A stretch of DNA of 64,000 nt from Candidimonas nitroreducens. GTDB taxonomy: Bacteria; Pseudomonadota; Gammaproteobacteria; Burkholderiales; Burkholderiaceae_B. Shown here one piece after another: positions 42,716 to 52,510 of this stretch. Under the pieces are notes generated by a model, which had not been told where the DNA came from, did no database searches, and was given only the letters and a program-made list of their open reading frames with translations. Both the position numbers and the translations under genes were made by a program. Each line of letters begins with the position of its first letter. Positions within the stretch are counted from its first letter, which is position 1. The stretch is from NCBI RefSeq assembly GCF_002209565.1, contig NZ_NJIH01000010.1, positions 186,001-250,000 on the forward strand. The letters run 5' to 3'.

Positions 42716-44152
42716 TTAGATGCTCATTATTGAAACAAGCCGAGTATTGGTATATGCATCGAGGGCTTCAGGGCCGCCTTCGGCACCATAACCCGAGTCG
42801 CCGATGCCCACGAAAGGGACTTCCGGCCACGGAGCCGATGCCTGATTGATCCACAACATCCCGACCGTGACCCTTTGGGCTAGCTTGTGGGCGTTCTCGA
42901 TCGAACGTGTAAATGCATAGCCAGCAAGGCCGTATGCAAGCCGATTGGCCTCCGCGATCGCTTCATCCATTGTGCGGAAGCTTCGTATCGGCGCTATCGG
43001 CCCAAATGGCTCGTCATTGAAGATCCGGCTGTGGGTCGGCACTGCGGCAAGCACTGTCGGTTGCCAGAAATACCCCTCTCTATCCAATGCCGAGCCGCCC
43101 GCAATAACCTGCGCCCCTTTATCGACAGCGTCTGCGGTCAGCGCAGCCATCGCCCGGATCCGGCGCTCATTGGCCAAAGGCCCCATTTGAGTTTCTTCGA
43201 CATCACCGGAACCGACTTTCAAGCTGGACGCTTGCTGAGCAAACAATGTTGCGAACTCTTCACTAACGCTCTCGTGAACCAAAAAGCGGGTGGGTGAAGT
43301 ACACGACTGGCCAGCATTGCGAAACTTCGCGGCCGTCATCACCTTGGCAGCGTACGCAATGTCTGCATCTTCTGCGACGATCACCGGTGCATGACCGCCC
43401 AGCTCCATCGATATCCGCTTCATATGCATGCCGGCCAGTGACGCCAGATGTTTGCCAACCCGGGTCGAGCCCGTGAAACTGACCTTCCGGATCGCGGGAT
43501 GTGCAATCAGATACTCCGAAATCTGCGCGGGTTCGCCGAACACGACACCAACCGTTCCTCGCGGCACCCCCGCATCGACAAACGCACGCAGCAGCTCTGC
43601 CGCGCATGCGGGCGTTTCCTCAGGCGCTTTCACCAGAATTGAGCAGCCGGCAGCCAGTGCGGCCGCCACTTTGCGTACAATTTGATTGACAGGAAAATTC
43701 CATGGCGTGAACGCAGCGACTGGCCCGACCGGATCCTTCACCACCATCTGCGTGGCGGACAGGTTTCTCGACGGCACAATGCGCCCATAGATGCGCAATG
43801 CCTCGTCGGCAAACCAATCGATGATCTCTGCCGAAAATTCGATCTCGGCTCGGGCCTCAGACAAGGGTTTGCCCTGTTCCTGCGTCAGCATGTAGGCTGT
43901 CTCTTGCGCCCGTTCCCGCAATAGTTGTGCAGCCCGACGCATCGTCTTCCCCCGCTCTGAGGCAGGCATGCTGCACCATGTATTAAATCCCTCTACCGAG
44001 GCCGCTACGGCCTCTTCCAGATCTTCCCTGCTAGCGTGCGCAACAGTGCCGATCGGTTTACCGGTGGCAGGATTTTTCACTTCCAACGTACGCCCCTGTT
44101 TCGCTTCTCTGAATCGGCCAGCGATGAGGAGTTGGGTATTCGGGTAGTTCAT
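42716..44152 (-). CDS. NAD(P)-dependent aldehyde dehydrogenase (succinate-semialdehyde dehydrogenase-like)
   Basis: The 478-residue enzyme has the full ALDH catalytic set: Asn152 (FTPWNFPVN), Glu250 ([10 protein letters not shown]) and the nucleophile Cys284 ([12 protein letters not shown]), plus [10 protein letters not shown] in the cofactor site. Its best overall resemblance is to the GabD/NAD-dependent semialdehyde group, but substrate cannot be fixed from sequence. In this neighbourhood it would oxidise the aldehyde formed by the GMC enzymes to an acid. Bug lies downstream on the same strand. Confidence 0.92.
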   Translation of the reverse strand: MNYPNTQLLIAGRFREAKQGRTLEVKNPATGKPIGTVAHASREDLEEAVAASVEGFNTWCSMPASERGKTMRRAAQLLRERAQETAYMLTQEQGKPLSEARAEIEFSAEIIDWFADEALRIYGRIVPSRNLSATQMVVKDPVGPVAAFTPWNFPVNQIVRKVAAALAAGCSILVKAPEETPACAAELLRAFVDAGVPRGTVGVVFGEPAQISEYLIAHPAIRKVSFTGSTRVGKHLASLAGMHMKRISMELGGHAPVIVAEDADIAYAAKVMTAAKFRNAGQSCTSPTRFLVHESVSEEFATLFAQQASSLKVGSGDVEETQMGPLANERRIRAMAALTADAVDKGAQVIAGGSALDREGYFWQPTVLAAVPTHSRIFNDEPFGPIAPIRSFRTMDEAIAEANRLAYGLAGYAFTRSIENAHKLAQRVTVGMLWINQASAPWPEVPFVGIGDSGYGAEGGPEALDAYTNTRLVSIMSI

Positions 44153-44757
44153 TTGACGCAGCGCGGTTGACGGTAAAAGTTGACTGTTGCGGTGACTTTA
44201 GAAGTGTCTCTCGAATGCGTCAAAAGAAATTAGAACCTTATCCTACATGTTGAGATAAATCATATCGACCCAGCTCCGCTAACGCTTTTCGACTACGTCT
44301 CGCAATTAGCTTCAGTGGCTAGCAATGCTTTTCTCGTCGCCCCTACGCAGTAGGAGAGCTTCCTTACAAAGAAGGGGGCTGAACGCCATAAGCCGGCCGT
44401 CGCTCAGGAACAGCGCCAGCCCGAAATCCGGTAGCGCCACAACAACCACCAGCCCCCTTTATCGGCCTTGCATGGAGCCGTAGGTAGCATGCTCCAGATA
44501 TTTGTAACGCCAATAATAGATACAGCATGGCCACATCACGTGCCAACGTACCTTCGAGTTCACCTAGGCAATTGATGCTCAGCGGCCCCATGTTGCAAAG
44601 GGCTTCGCTCCGAAAATCGCTTCGAGCACATATACGCCACCAAGGACGCGGGATTAATCACTAGAAAAGTAAAGCGATCTCCACCCTTCCATGGCCGAAA
44701 TCGGCAGCACGGCATACACCGTGGAGCCCGATACGACCAAACTCGAAATTCGGTAAA
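44153..44757. other. Gene-free region upstream of the aldehyde dehydrogenase
   Basis: No intact gene is seen. At about 44,316-44,350 a short stretch (around GCTAGCAATGCTTTT) matches part of the IclR effector-domain coding sequence at about 45,100, a probable relic. AAGGGGGCTG near 44,371 can pair with CAGCCCCCTT near 44,452 across a long loop. A 75-codon minus-strand frame at 44364-44591 has no recognisable motif. Confidence 0.45.
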
Positions 44758-45528
44758 TTACATCAAGCTGCCGCCATAATCTCTGGTATAGCCCAAGGCT
44801 TTGGAAAGTTGTAGAGCCACCCTGGCAATCAGTGGCCCAAACTCTTTGATCGCTGCAGCGGTCTGACGCTCAAGAGGGCCGGAAATGCCCAACGCTGCAA
44901 CAGCTTTATTCGATCCGTCGAAAACCGGAGCAGCAACTCCTCCCACACCGTCACGCCATTCGCCACGGTTGACCGCATAGCCATTGGCCATTACTTTGCG
45001 CAACTCTCGCTTCAGTACCGATAAGTCGGTGATAGTGGCAGGGGTGTAGCCTACAAACTCATTGCCGAATCTGCTTAGATACTCATCATCCGCAGCGGCT
45101 AGCAATGCTTTTCCAGTCGCTACTGCATAGGCAGGGGCACGGCCGCCTAACGACGTATACGCTCGAATCGGCAGCACACCGTCTATCTTTTCGATGTATA
45201 CGACTTCAAGGTCAATCAGAACCGACAGATGCAAGGTTTCATGAGTCACCTTCGACAACCGCTCCATGAAAGGCAATGCCACCTTCCTGATATCCAACTT
45301 TCTTACCGAACGGGCACCCAACTCAAACAACTTCATCGTGCTGTGAAAACCGCTGCGGCCTTTGTCCCGTTCGACATAGCCGGCATGAATGAGAGTCTGC
45401 AAGGTGCGATGCGCATTACTGCGGGTCAAGCCCATTTGCGAGGCCAGCTCGTCTATGGTCTGTACGTCGCCCCGCATACTGGCAACCGTCTCGAGTACGG
45501 CAAGTCCTTTGAGCAATGTCTTGTCCAT
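44758..45528 (-). CDS. IclR-family transcriptional regulator (second)
   Basis: The 256-residue protein has the IclR winged helix (LLKGLAVLETVASM, ELASQMGLTRSNAHRTLQTL) and effector domain (ETLHLSVLIDLEVVYIEKID, GGRAPAYAVATGKALLAAAD, NRGEWRDGVGGVAAPVFDGS). It is distinct from, but clearly related to, the regulator at 39969. It precedes the aldehyde dehydrogenase and Bug genes in the same orientation and probably controls them. A perfect palindrome lies 100 bp upstream. Confidence 0.92.
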   Translation of the reverse strand: MDKTLLKGLAVLETVASMRGDVQTIDELASQMGLTRSNAHRTLQTLIHAGYVERDKGRSGFHSTMKLFELGARSVRKLDIRKVALPFMERLSKVTHETLHLSVLIDLEVVYIEKIDGVLPIRAYTSLGGRAPAYAVATGKALLAAADDEYLSRFGNEFVGYTPATITDLSVLKRELRKVMANGYAVNRGEWRDGVGGVAAPVFDGSNKAVAALGISGPLERQTAAAIKEFGPLIARVALQLSKALGYTRDYGGSLM

Positions 45529-45628
45529 AGGGGCACTGGCCTTTCAGAAAAATAGCTTGCCACTTTCGCTACGTCGGCTCGCTTAGCTAGATGATCTTAG
45601 GGCGATAGCTACCTTAATTGCCCGTTTT

Positions 45629-45645
45629 GTTCAAATAGTTTGAAC
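45629..45645. promoter_or_regulatory. Palindromic operator GTTCAAA-TAG-TTTGAAC upstream of the second IclR gene
   Basis: A perfect 7-bp inverted repeat with a 3-bp spacer, followed at 45658-45669 by the further half-site TTTTGAACAAAA. The same TTTGAAC/GTTCAAA half-site recurs near the other IclR gene and in both 42-bp elements. It is most likely an autoregulatory IclR binding site. Confidence 0.6.
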
Positions 45646-45669
45646 TATGTTTATTTATTTTGAACAAAA

Positions 45670-46559
45670 TTTTAGGTAGGTCTGGCCCACAAGTCAAGCA
45701 CACCCATGCAAATGACTTGCCGCCCAGTCGATGCCGACTGCCAGCGCCCGGATCCGTGCATCGGTGCTGATCGGTTATCGCGGCATTGGTACGACCTGGC
45801 GCGCCCAGCCGATCAAGAGGTGGAATGTAAGGCTTTGCCAATACCGAACTGCTTTCGTAACGTGCTGCACATCAAGGAGACTTTCTATCGCAGCAGGCTC
45901 AATCAATACGGCCTGTGCCAGGCTTAAGGCCTACGGCTGATTCCAAATGCTCCGGTGTTCAATGCGCTCCAACAGGGCTACCAAAACATGTCGGATGTGC
46001 AGATGTCCTATGGTGAAACTCTGACCTTCGATCGCATCGGCGAGTGCCTGACTGTCTTGGAGCGGGACATCAGCCGCCTGGCCTGCACCGGTTCTGCTAA
46101 GCCATTAATCCCATACATCTACAAGTGCGCGTCATCACTGGTTGAGCCGAAAATTGTGGTTAAGGTCGCATGTAGAGAACCGGACGCCCTTGCGCCTGCT
46201 GGTAACCGCCAAGGGCAACCATGCCCGCAAGAACACCAATCTTAGGGAGCTGGATTCCTTGCGCAAAGTGCTCGACGACGAGGAGGCGCTCGTCGGGCTG
46301 GATGACGACGGCCGGGGCTTCATCGCCCCCTTCAGGGCACAAGTCGTCCCACCTCATCCACGACGAAGAGAAAGTCGCCGGGTTTCTTGCCACATGGGCG
46401 CGTACGTGAGCTGTTATCGCAGGAAATTGGCTGTCGATTCCGCCTTATTTACATATGGCCGCAACTTGACGCGACCTCGCCGAGTCAGACTCCCGCATGC
46501 CCAATAAGATATCCGACCCTGTCTTCGAGCAATTCCTCCCGCCCGAAAATCGCGCGCAA
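45670..46559. other. Degenerate region without an intact gene
   Basis: Short open stretches occur in several frames (for example NALQQGYQNMSDVQMSYGE near 45,960-46,020 and VLDDEEALVGLDDDGRGF near 46,270-46,320), but none has a ribosome site or recognised motif. The pattern of broken coding-like pieces suggests one or more decayed genes at the junction between the catabolic block and core chromosome. Confidence 0.4.
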
Positions 46560-46585
46560 GGCCCTAAGCCGACAGCGCTAGGGCC
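46560..46585. repeat. Inverted repeat overlapping the nudC stop codon
   Basis: GGCCCTAAGC (46560-46569) pairs with GCGCTAGGGCC (46575-46585) apart from one bulge. No T-run follows in the nudC direction, so it may be a weak or Rho-assisted terminator or an mRNA-stabilising hairpin. Confidence 0.45.
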
Positions 46586-47534
46586 GCGGCGGCAAGAGCC
46601 CCGGTTTGTCTTCGGAGTAGGCCTTGAGCAGGTGGTAGGCGATGGCGTATGGCTTGGGGCTCGACAGCCCTTGCGGGTGCGTGCCGGCAAGCATGGCGGC
46701 GACTTCGGCGCGCGTGAACCACCGGGCATCCTCCAGCTCGGTCGTGTCGACGACGATGTCGGTGTCCAGGGCGCGGGCAAAACAGCCTATCATGAGCGAC
46801 GATGGGAACGGCCAGGGCTGGGACGCGAAATACGAGACGTCCGAACAGGCGATTCCGCTTTCTTCGTGAATCTCGCGCCGCACCGCGGCTTCGATCGTTT
46901 CGCCCGGCTCGAGGAAGCCGGCGAGCGCCGAATACATGCCGGCCGCGAAGCGCTGCTGTCGCCCCAGCAGGCAGCGGTCGCCGTCGACAGCCAGCATGAT
47001 CACGACCGGGTCGACCCGCGGGAAATGTTGCGCGCCACAGGCATCGCAGTCGCGCCGCCAGCCGGCCGACGATATCCGGCTGGGGGCGCCGCAGTTGGCG
47101 CAGAACCGGTGGCGGCGGTGCCAATTCAGCATGGCATTCGCACCGCCCAATTCGCCGAGCAGCGGCGGGGGCACCAGCCCGCGCAAGGCGATCGATCGCA
47201 GATCCAGCATTTCCAGGCCAGGGGTGGCCGCCACGCGGTCGGCGCGATCCTTGTCGAACGCCAGCGCGAACAGCGCCGTGCCGTCTTCGCCCTGCCCCAG
47301 GAAAATGTCGGCCAAGGGCTCGCCCCACTCGGCCACCTGGCGCTGCGTGAACAGTGGCTCAACTGCATCCCCCCGCACTCCCAGCACCGGAATTTCGCCG
47401 ACGAACAGAAAAAAACGTGTCGACTCCTCGCTCCGCAGGCCGGCGACATAGTCTTGGTCGTGGCGTATTTCGGACAGCCGGTTCAGCGGATTCAGGTTAA
47501 AACCGATGGGAGAAGGACGGTCGAAGGGATACAT
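46578..47534 (-). CDS. nudC: NADH pyrophosphatase / NAD-decapping hydrolase NudC
   Basis: The 318-residue protein has an N-terminal domain, a four-cysteine zinc ribbon (RFCANCGAPS, RDCDACGAQHF), the Nudix box (GFLEPGETIEAAVRREIHEE) and the NudC hallmark SQPWPFPSSLM. NudC hydrolyses NAD(H) and removes NAD caps from RNA 5' ends. The length is normal or slightly long. It is apparently monocistronic and lies 20 bp downstream of the end of the serine-hydrolase gene, in the same orientation. Confidence 0.95.
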   Translation of the reverse strand: MYPFDRPSPIGFNLNPLNRLSEIRHDQDYVAGLRSEESTRFFLFVGEIPVLGVRGDAVEPLFTQRQVAEWGEPLADIFLGQGEDGTALFALAFDKDRADRVAATPGLEMLDLRSIALRGLVPPPLLGELGGANAMLNWHRRHRFCANCGAPSRISSAGWRRDCDACGAQHFPRVDPVVIMLAVDGDRCLLGRQQRFAAGMYSALAGFLEPGETIEAAVRREIHEESGIACSDVSYFASQPWPFPSSLMIGCFARALDTDIVVDTTELEDARWFTRAEVAAMLAGTHPQGLSSPKPYAIAYHLLKAYSEDKPGLLPPRP

Positions 47535-47553
47535 CTGGACTCCTGATGAGCAA

Positions 47554-49122
47554 TTACAGGCGCGTGAACAAGCCGTGGGTTACGTCTCCGCCGTAGTATT
47601 CGATCTGCATCGCTTGCGGCTGGAAGGTCACCGCCGAAACGGATCCGCGCGGGGCATTCTCGCCTTGCAAATCGAAGATGAACGTGTCGCCATCCCAATG
47701 GCGCAGCGCATATTTCGTCTGCATGGGGCCGAGCGTAAGTTCCAGGGCACTGCCGTCGCCGTTAAGACTTACGCTGGCCTTGCCGTAATAGGTGTTGGTG
47801 TAGCTGCCGGTGTAATTCACCAGCGGCTTGGGCGGCACGGGCGAGGCCGGGGGAGTCTGGCCGGCAAATTTGCCCTCGGGCTTGTACAGGCCGTGCATGG
47901 CATCGCTGTTTTGTGTGAAATCCAGCCAATCGCGGCTGGGTGCGCCGCTAGGTGCATCGCCCAGGGCCTGCTCGCCAAAGGCCAGCGCAATGGCTTCGGC
48001 CAGGCCGCGCGGCTGGGCATTGGTCAGCACCGTAATGCCCAGGCCCTCTTCGGGCCACAGGATGAAGGCGGTGCCCGCCCCCAGCAGGAACGCCCCGCTG
48101 TGCGACACAGTGGGATGCCCATGCGGGTCGGTGCCGACATTGAAGCCGTACCCGTACTTTCCTCCCGGCCGGGCCGTCAGCGCGGCCTGCAGCGCAGTAG
48201 GGCTGATCAGATCCTGTCCATGCCACCGGCCTTTGTCCAGCACCAGCTGCATCCACAGCGCCATGTCGGACACGCTGGAGCTGACGCCGCCGGCAGGCGA
48301 CTGGGCATCGGGCTGGCGCGGCGGGTTCTGCACCTGATAGTGGGCCGGCTGCGCGCCGTAGCTGTCGTAATCGACGTCGATCTGCACATGGCCCCAGGCA
48401 CGGTTGTCGCGCGCCGCGAAGTCGGCGTAGCGCGAACTGGTGTGGGTCATGCCTAATGGGCGGTACAGGGTCTGCTCGGACAGCGTTGCCCAGTCGGTGC
48501 CCACCGCCTGGGCCATGCCCTGGGCGGCGGCGGTCAGGCCGAAATTGGTGTAAGCGTAGTCGCCGCGGTTGCCCACGCTGGCCCAACGCAAGCGATGCAG
48601 GATCTCGTCGCGTGAGTAGCCGAGGTCTTCCAGACGGTCTCCGGCATGGTCGTGCAGGCCCGAGCGATGGGCATACAGATCGCCCAAGGTCAGTTGCAGG
48701 TTGAGCGACGGGTCGGGGTAGGCCAACTGGAAATAGGGCAGCACCTGCTGGATCGGAGTGTCCCAGTCTATCTTGCCACCGGCCGCGCTGCCGGGCATGT
48801 GCCCGGCCATTACCGTAGAGCCGACCGACTTGGATACCGAGGCAAGCTGGAAAACCGTGTCTTCATCAACAAGGGCGCTTTCGCCCAGTTTGCGCACCCC
48901 GAAACCGCGGGCATACAGGGTCTGGCCGCGATACACCACGGAGACGGCCACGCCCGGCACACCGGTACGAGCCAGGTATTGCGGAACCAGGGTGTCCAGC
49001 TGGGCCACCGCCTGCTGCACCCGGGCCGGCGGGTCGGAGTCATCGCCGCCGCCACCGCAGGAAGACAATAGCAGCGCCAGGCATGCCATGCCGGCAGCCA
49101 AGCCGGAAGAAGGGAACGACAT
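47554..49122 (-). CDS. Beta-lactamase-related serine hydrolase lipoprotein
   Basis: The ATG at 49122 starts MSFPSSGLAAGMACLALLLS followed by the lipobox SSC, so the 522-residue protein is likely a lipoprotein. It belongs to the class C beta-lactamase/penicillin-binding family: nucleophile motif SVSK in FQLASVSKSVG, the YTN motif in DYAYTNFGLT and HSG in TVSHSGAFLLG in place of KTG. A C-terminal DUF3471-like domain (VNYTGSYTNTYYGKA) follows. Family members include esterases and D-amino-acid peptidases, and the natural substrate is unknown. Confidence 0.9.
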   Translation of the reverse strand: MSFPSSGLAAGMACLALLLSSCGGGGDDSDPPARVQQAVAQLDTLVPQYLARTGVPGVAVSVVYRGQTLYARGFGVRKLGESALVDEDTVFQLASVSKSVGSTVMAGHMPGSAAGGKIDWDTPIQQVLPYFQLAYPDPSLNLQLTLGDLYAHRSGLHDHAGDRLEDLGYSRDEILHRLRWASVGNRGDYAYTNFGLTAAAQGMAQAVGTDWATLSEQTLYRPLGMTHTSSRYADFAARDNRAWGHVQIDVDYDSYGAQPAHYQVQNPPRQPDAQSPAGGVSSSVSDMALWMQLVLDKGRWHGQDLISPTALQAALTARPGGKYGYGFNVGTDPHGHPTVSHSGAFLLGAGTAFILWPEEGLGITVLTNAQPRGLAEAIALAFGEQALGDAPSGAPSRDWLDFTQNSDAMHGLYKPEGKFAGQTPPASPVPPKPLVNYTGSYTNTYYGKASVSLNGDGSALELTLGPMQTKYALRHWDGDTFIFDLQGENAPRGSVSAVTFQPQAMQIEYYGGDVTHGLFTRL

Positions 49123-49332
49123 GATGTGTATCCTTTTGTGGAAACTGCCGCTTTTTTTTCTCAAGAAACCGAAGAATGGCCGGCCTCGACCGCCATCCGG
49201 ATGATACCGGGCAATCGAGTATAGAGCTTGGCGCAAAAAATGGGGCGGATCGCGGTTGCGCAGCGCCCTCAGCCTATCCTAAGTTTCGGGATGTAGGCTT
49301 TGCACTTTTGCAAAGATACAAGGTACGCAACC

Positions 49333-50016
49333 GTGGACGGACAATCGGCACCCTCTTCCTGCTTCGCCGCCTCCGACGAGGCGAAGAGCAAAATCCATAC
49401 CACGTGGGAACATCTCGCGCGCTCGCAGGTCAAGCGCCGCCGCGCGCTGGGCTGGCTGGCCGCCATCGCCATGTGCTCTCTGCTATGGGTAGGATCGGCG
49501 TGGCCCGAAGCCAGTATGGAAAACCAGGGCCTGGAGTGGCTCGGCCTGGCACTCATCATCGTGGCAATACTCGGACGTGCCGCCTGCATGCTTTATGTGG
49601 GCGGGCGCAAAGGATCGGATCTGGTCACTGAAGGCCCCTATTCCATCAGCCGCAATCCACTCTATGTTTTTTCCATTCTGGCGGTTTTGGGCATCGGCCT
49701 GCAGACAGGCAGCCTGATCATCGGCCTGATCCTCGCGGGCGCCGCCTACCTGATCTTCCGCTGGATCGTGGGCGAAGAAGAAACTCTGCTGCGCCTGGTT
49801 TTCGGCGCATCTTTTGATGCGTATTGCCGCGAGGTGCCCCGTTTCTACCCGCGATGGTCGCTGTGGCGATCCCCGCAGCACATAACTGTCGATCTGCAGG
49901 GGGTATGGAAGACGATCCGCGACGCCCTGCCCTACTTTCTCGCAATTCCGGTATTCGAGCTGATCGAGGCCGCCCAGCAGATGGGCTGGGTTCACGTGTA
50001 CGTCTCGCTATATTGA
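49333..50016 (+). CDS. Isoprenylcysteine carboxyl methyltransferase (ICMT)-family membrane protein
   Basis: The protein has about four membrane helices (for example LGWLAAIAMCSLLWVGS, LEWLGLALIIVAILGRAACM and FSILAVLGIGLQTGSLIIG). The family signature LVTEGPYSISRNPLYVFS, which binds S-adenosylmethionine, is clear, as is GEEETLLRLVFGASFDAYC. A GTG at 49333 is preferred for its spacing from AAGG, but a TTG at 49300 is possible. Bacterial members methylate unknown small substrates or lipids. Confidence 0.8.
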   Translation: MDGQSAPSSCFAASDEAKSKIHTTWEHLARSQVKRRRALGWLAAIAMCSLLWVGSAWPEASMENQGLEWLGLALIIVAILGRAACMLYVGGRKGSDLVTEGPYSISRNPLYVFSILAVLGIGLQTGSLIIGLILAGAAYLIFRWIVGEEETLLRLVFGASFDAYCREVPRFYPRWSLWRSPQHITVDLQGVWKTIRDALPYFLAIPVFELIEAAQQMGWVHVYVSLY

Positions 50017-50341
50017 CCCGGGAATCCTGTCGCTGAATCGCGCAAGCCCAATCTTTCGGGCAGGCGCCTGACACACCGGCCGCCCTCGCGGTTCGCGGCA
50101 TCTGCGAGCCACCTGCCGCACGCCTCATCGTCGCAAGTCCCTCGATGTACACTGGGCGCATTTCAGCGCCCGCGGCTTTGCGTCGGGCTGTCTTGCGGGC
50201 AAAGCCAGCCGCGGCGCCGGGATACGGCTTCGGGCGAGGCCCGGCACTTCAAGTATCTTGCGGCGGGCAAAGCACGAGCCCGGGCACGCAGACGCCCAGA
50301 CTCCCCGCACAGCACCCGCGCTATGACTGGAGGAGATTGAA

Positions 50342-51007
50342 TTGAGGGTGCTGCTGGTCGAAGACGACCCGATGATCGGCGAAGCCGTCCAGGACGCGCT
50401 CAAAGCGGCCGGCTATGCCGTAGACTGGGTCAAGGACGGCTGCGCCGCCGACACGGCGGCACGGACTCTGCGCTACGATCTGATCCTGCTCGACCTGGGG
50501 CTGCCGGGCAAGGACGGCCACGACGTGCTGCACGCGATCCGGGCGCACGATGATCCGGTGCCGGTTCTGATCCTGACCGCGCGCGATGCCTTGAGCGAAC
50601 GCCTGCTGGGGCTGGACAGCGGCGCCGACGACTACGTACTGAAGCCCTTCCAAATGGAAGAGCTCCTGGCGCGCATGCGCGCGGTGCTGCGGCGCAAGGA
50701 AGGCCGGAGCGCGCCCATCTTGAGCAACGGCGTCGTTACGCTGGATCCCGCCACACACATAGCGACTACGCCGCAACGCCAGCCGGTGCGCCTGACGGCC
50801 CGCGAATTCGCCCTGCTGCGCGCCCTGCTCGCCCGGCCCGGCGCCATTCTTTCACGCAGCAAGCTGGAAGATCATATCTACGGCTGGGGTGAAGAAGTGG
50901 AAAGCAACGCAATTGAATACATCATCCACTCGCTGCGCAAGAAGCTCGGCAACAACGTCATTGAAAACGTGAGGGGGCTCGGATGGATGGTCTCAAAAAG
51001 CGGCTGA
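50342..51007 (+). CDS. OmpR-family response regulator (QseB/TctD-like)
   Basis: A TTG start at 50342, preceded by GGAGGAGA, gives 221 residues. The receiver has Glu-Asp-Asp at 7-9 (LLVEDDPMIG), phosphoacceptor Asp51 (ILLDLGLPGKDG) and Lys in VLKPFQ. The winged-helix domain shows LTAREFALLRALLARPG and SNAIEYIIHSLRKKLG. It overlaps its kinase gene by 25 bp. The 300 bp upstream hold no gene and should carry the promoter. Confidence 0.93.
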   Translation: MRVLLVEDDPMIGEAVQDALKAAGYAVDWVKDGCAADTAARTLRYDLILLDLGLPGKDGHDVLHAIRAHDDPVPVLILTARDALSERLLGLDSGADDYVLKPFQMEELLARMRAVLRRKEGRSAPILSNGVVTLDPATHIATTPQRQPVRLTAREFALLRALLARPGAILSRSKLEDHIYGWGEEVESNAIEYIIHSLRKKLGNNVIENVRGLGWMVSKSG

Positions 51008-52347
51008 ACGGATCCGTCCGATATCGCCTGTCGTTCTCGCTGTCAGTAACAGTCATTGCCATCGCGCTCGCGGCAGGCGCCTTTTCTTTCGTGTCGGCCT
51101 TCAATCAGGCAGAAGAACTGCAGGACGACGCCCTGATCCAGATTGCAGCCCTCGCCGACCAGAGCGCCCCCAGGTGGACTCCAGCAGCCGGCGGAACCGA
51201 GCTGAAAGACTCGGACAACGACTCTTCGGTCTACCTTCAAACGCTCGGCGCCGCGGCATCGGCGCAACCGCATCGTACGCCGTTGGGCAAGATGCCGGTA
51301 CTGCCCGCTACGCTTGCCGACGGATTGCACACCATCGACTGGGAGCGGGGGGCGTATCGCGTGCTCGTGAAGACGATCCATACAGGCGACAAGATCGCCG
51401 TCTTGCAAGAAACCAGTGCGCGCGACGACACTGCCTATCGCAGCGCACTCAACACCTTGCTGCCCTTTCTGATTCTCGTCCCGGTACTGCTTTTCCTCAT
51501 CGCCCAACTCATCCGCAAGATATTCCGGCCCATTACAGAGCTTTCCCGGCAAATCGATGCGCGCGCAGAAAACGACTTGCGTCCTGTGCGCGACGCACAC
51601 CTGCCCTCCGAAATAAGGCCCTTCGTCCTGGCGATCAACCGGCTGCTTGCCCGCGTGGCCGAAGCCGTCAATATCCAGCGGCGCTTTGTGGCCGATGCCG
51701 CCCACGAACTGCGTTCTCCGCTGACCGCCTTGTCCCTGCAAGCCGAGCGCCTTGAACATCTGCCGATGTCAGACAGCGCCCGAGAGCGGCTGCACATCCT
51801 GGAAGACGGTATCCAGCGCGCCGCCAGGCTGTTGAATCAGCTCTTGAGCCTGTCCAAAGCGCAAACGGCCGCCGGCCAGGCCGATGCAGAGATTTCCATA
51901 CGAGACATCTACCGGCTGGTGCTGGAAGACCTGATGCCGCTCGCCAAGGCAAAACATATCGATCTCGGCGTACTCCACGGCCCCGACTTGGCCGTCCGGG
52001 CCAAAGAGCTGGATCTCTACACCATGGTCAAGAATCTGGTGGACAATGCGATCCGCTACACTCCCGCGGGAGGCCGGGTGGATCTGTCCGCAGAGGCAAG
52101 CCCGCAGGGCACCGCCATCCGGGTCGTGGACACCGGGCCGGGAATACCGCTGACGGAGCGGGAGCGCATCTTCGACCCGTTCCATCGGATTCTCGGCACC
52201 GAACAGGTCGGCTCGGGCCTGGGCCTCGCAATCGTCAAGGCCATTGCCGAGCGGCTCAATGCGGGCATCCAGCTCGATTTCGCGGACTCGGCCGCTCGAA
52301 CTGGCCTCGCCATCACCATTACGATTCCCGGGCCGGAGCAGGCATGA
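50983..52347 (+). CDS. Sensor histidine kinase (QseC-like), partner of the preceding regulator
   Basis: The 454-residue kinase has membrane helices at about 17-40 and 158-177, a short periplasmic sensor between them, a HAMP-like linker, the phosphoacceptor His241 in DAAHELRSPLTAL and an HATPase domain (LVDNAIRYTPAG, VVDTGPGIP, GSGLGLAIVKAIAERL). The gene overlaps the regulator. Such pairs in this group often control efflux, metal response or tricarboxylate uptake, but the signal cannot be inferred here. Confidence 0.93.
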   Translation: MDGLKKRLNGSVRYRLSFSLSVTVIAIALAAGAFSFVSAFNQAEELQDDALIQIAALADQSAPRWTPAAGGTELKDSDNDSSVYLQTLGAAASAQPHRTPLGKMPVLPATLADGLHTIDWERGAYRVLVKTIHTGDKIAVLQETSARDDTAYRSALNTLLPFLILVPVLLFLIAQLIRKIFRPITELSRQIDARAENDLRPVRDAHLPSEIRPFVLAINRLLARVAEAVNIQRRFVADAAHELRSPLTALSLQAERLEHLPMSDSARERLHILEDGIQRAARLLNQLLSLSKAQTAAGQADAEISIRDIYRLVLEDLMPLAKAKHIDLGVLHGPDLAVRAKELDLYTMVKNLVDNAIRYTPAGGRVDLSAEASPQGTAIRVVDTGPGIPLTERERIFDPFHRILGTEQVGSGLGLAIVKAIAERLNAGIQLDFADSAARTGLAITITIPGPEQA

Positions 52348-52461
52348 TCGTCTTTCCATGACGATCTCGCAATGATCCCGCACGATCGTACATAGTCGCT
52401 CGGCCGCCAAAGACGCCGAGCGGATGCCAGGCTGCGCCGCAGTTAATATAGAGGCTACGCC

Positions 52462-52497
52462 AAAAAAATACCGTTCGATCCGCGGACGGTTTTTTTT
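52462..52497 (+). terminator. Bidirectional-looking Rho-independent terminator after the two-component operon
   Basis: The A-run plus TACCGT pairs with ACGGT followed by eight Ts around a short loop. It lies between the kinase stop (52347) and the mtnN start (52511). Because it ends only 14 bp before mtnN, the mtnN promoter may lie within or before it, or mtnN may be read through. Confidence 0.6.
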
Positions 52498-52510
52498 GAT
52501 CGACAAGAGA

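Noticed and set aside
49300-49332. TTG at 49300 as start of the ICMT-family protein
   Set aside because: The eleven extra residues have no ribosome site support; the GTG at 49333 has a better-spaced AAGG, though the choice is not certain.
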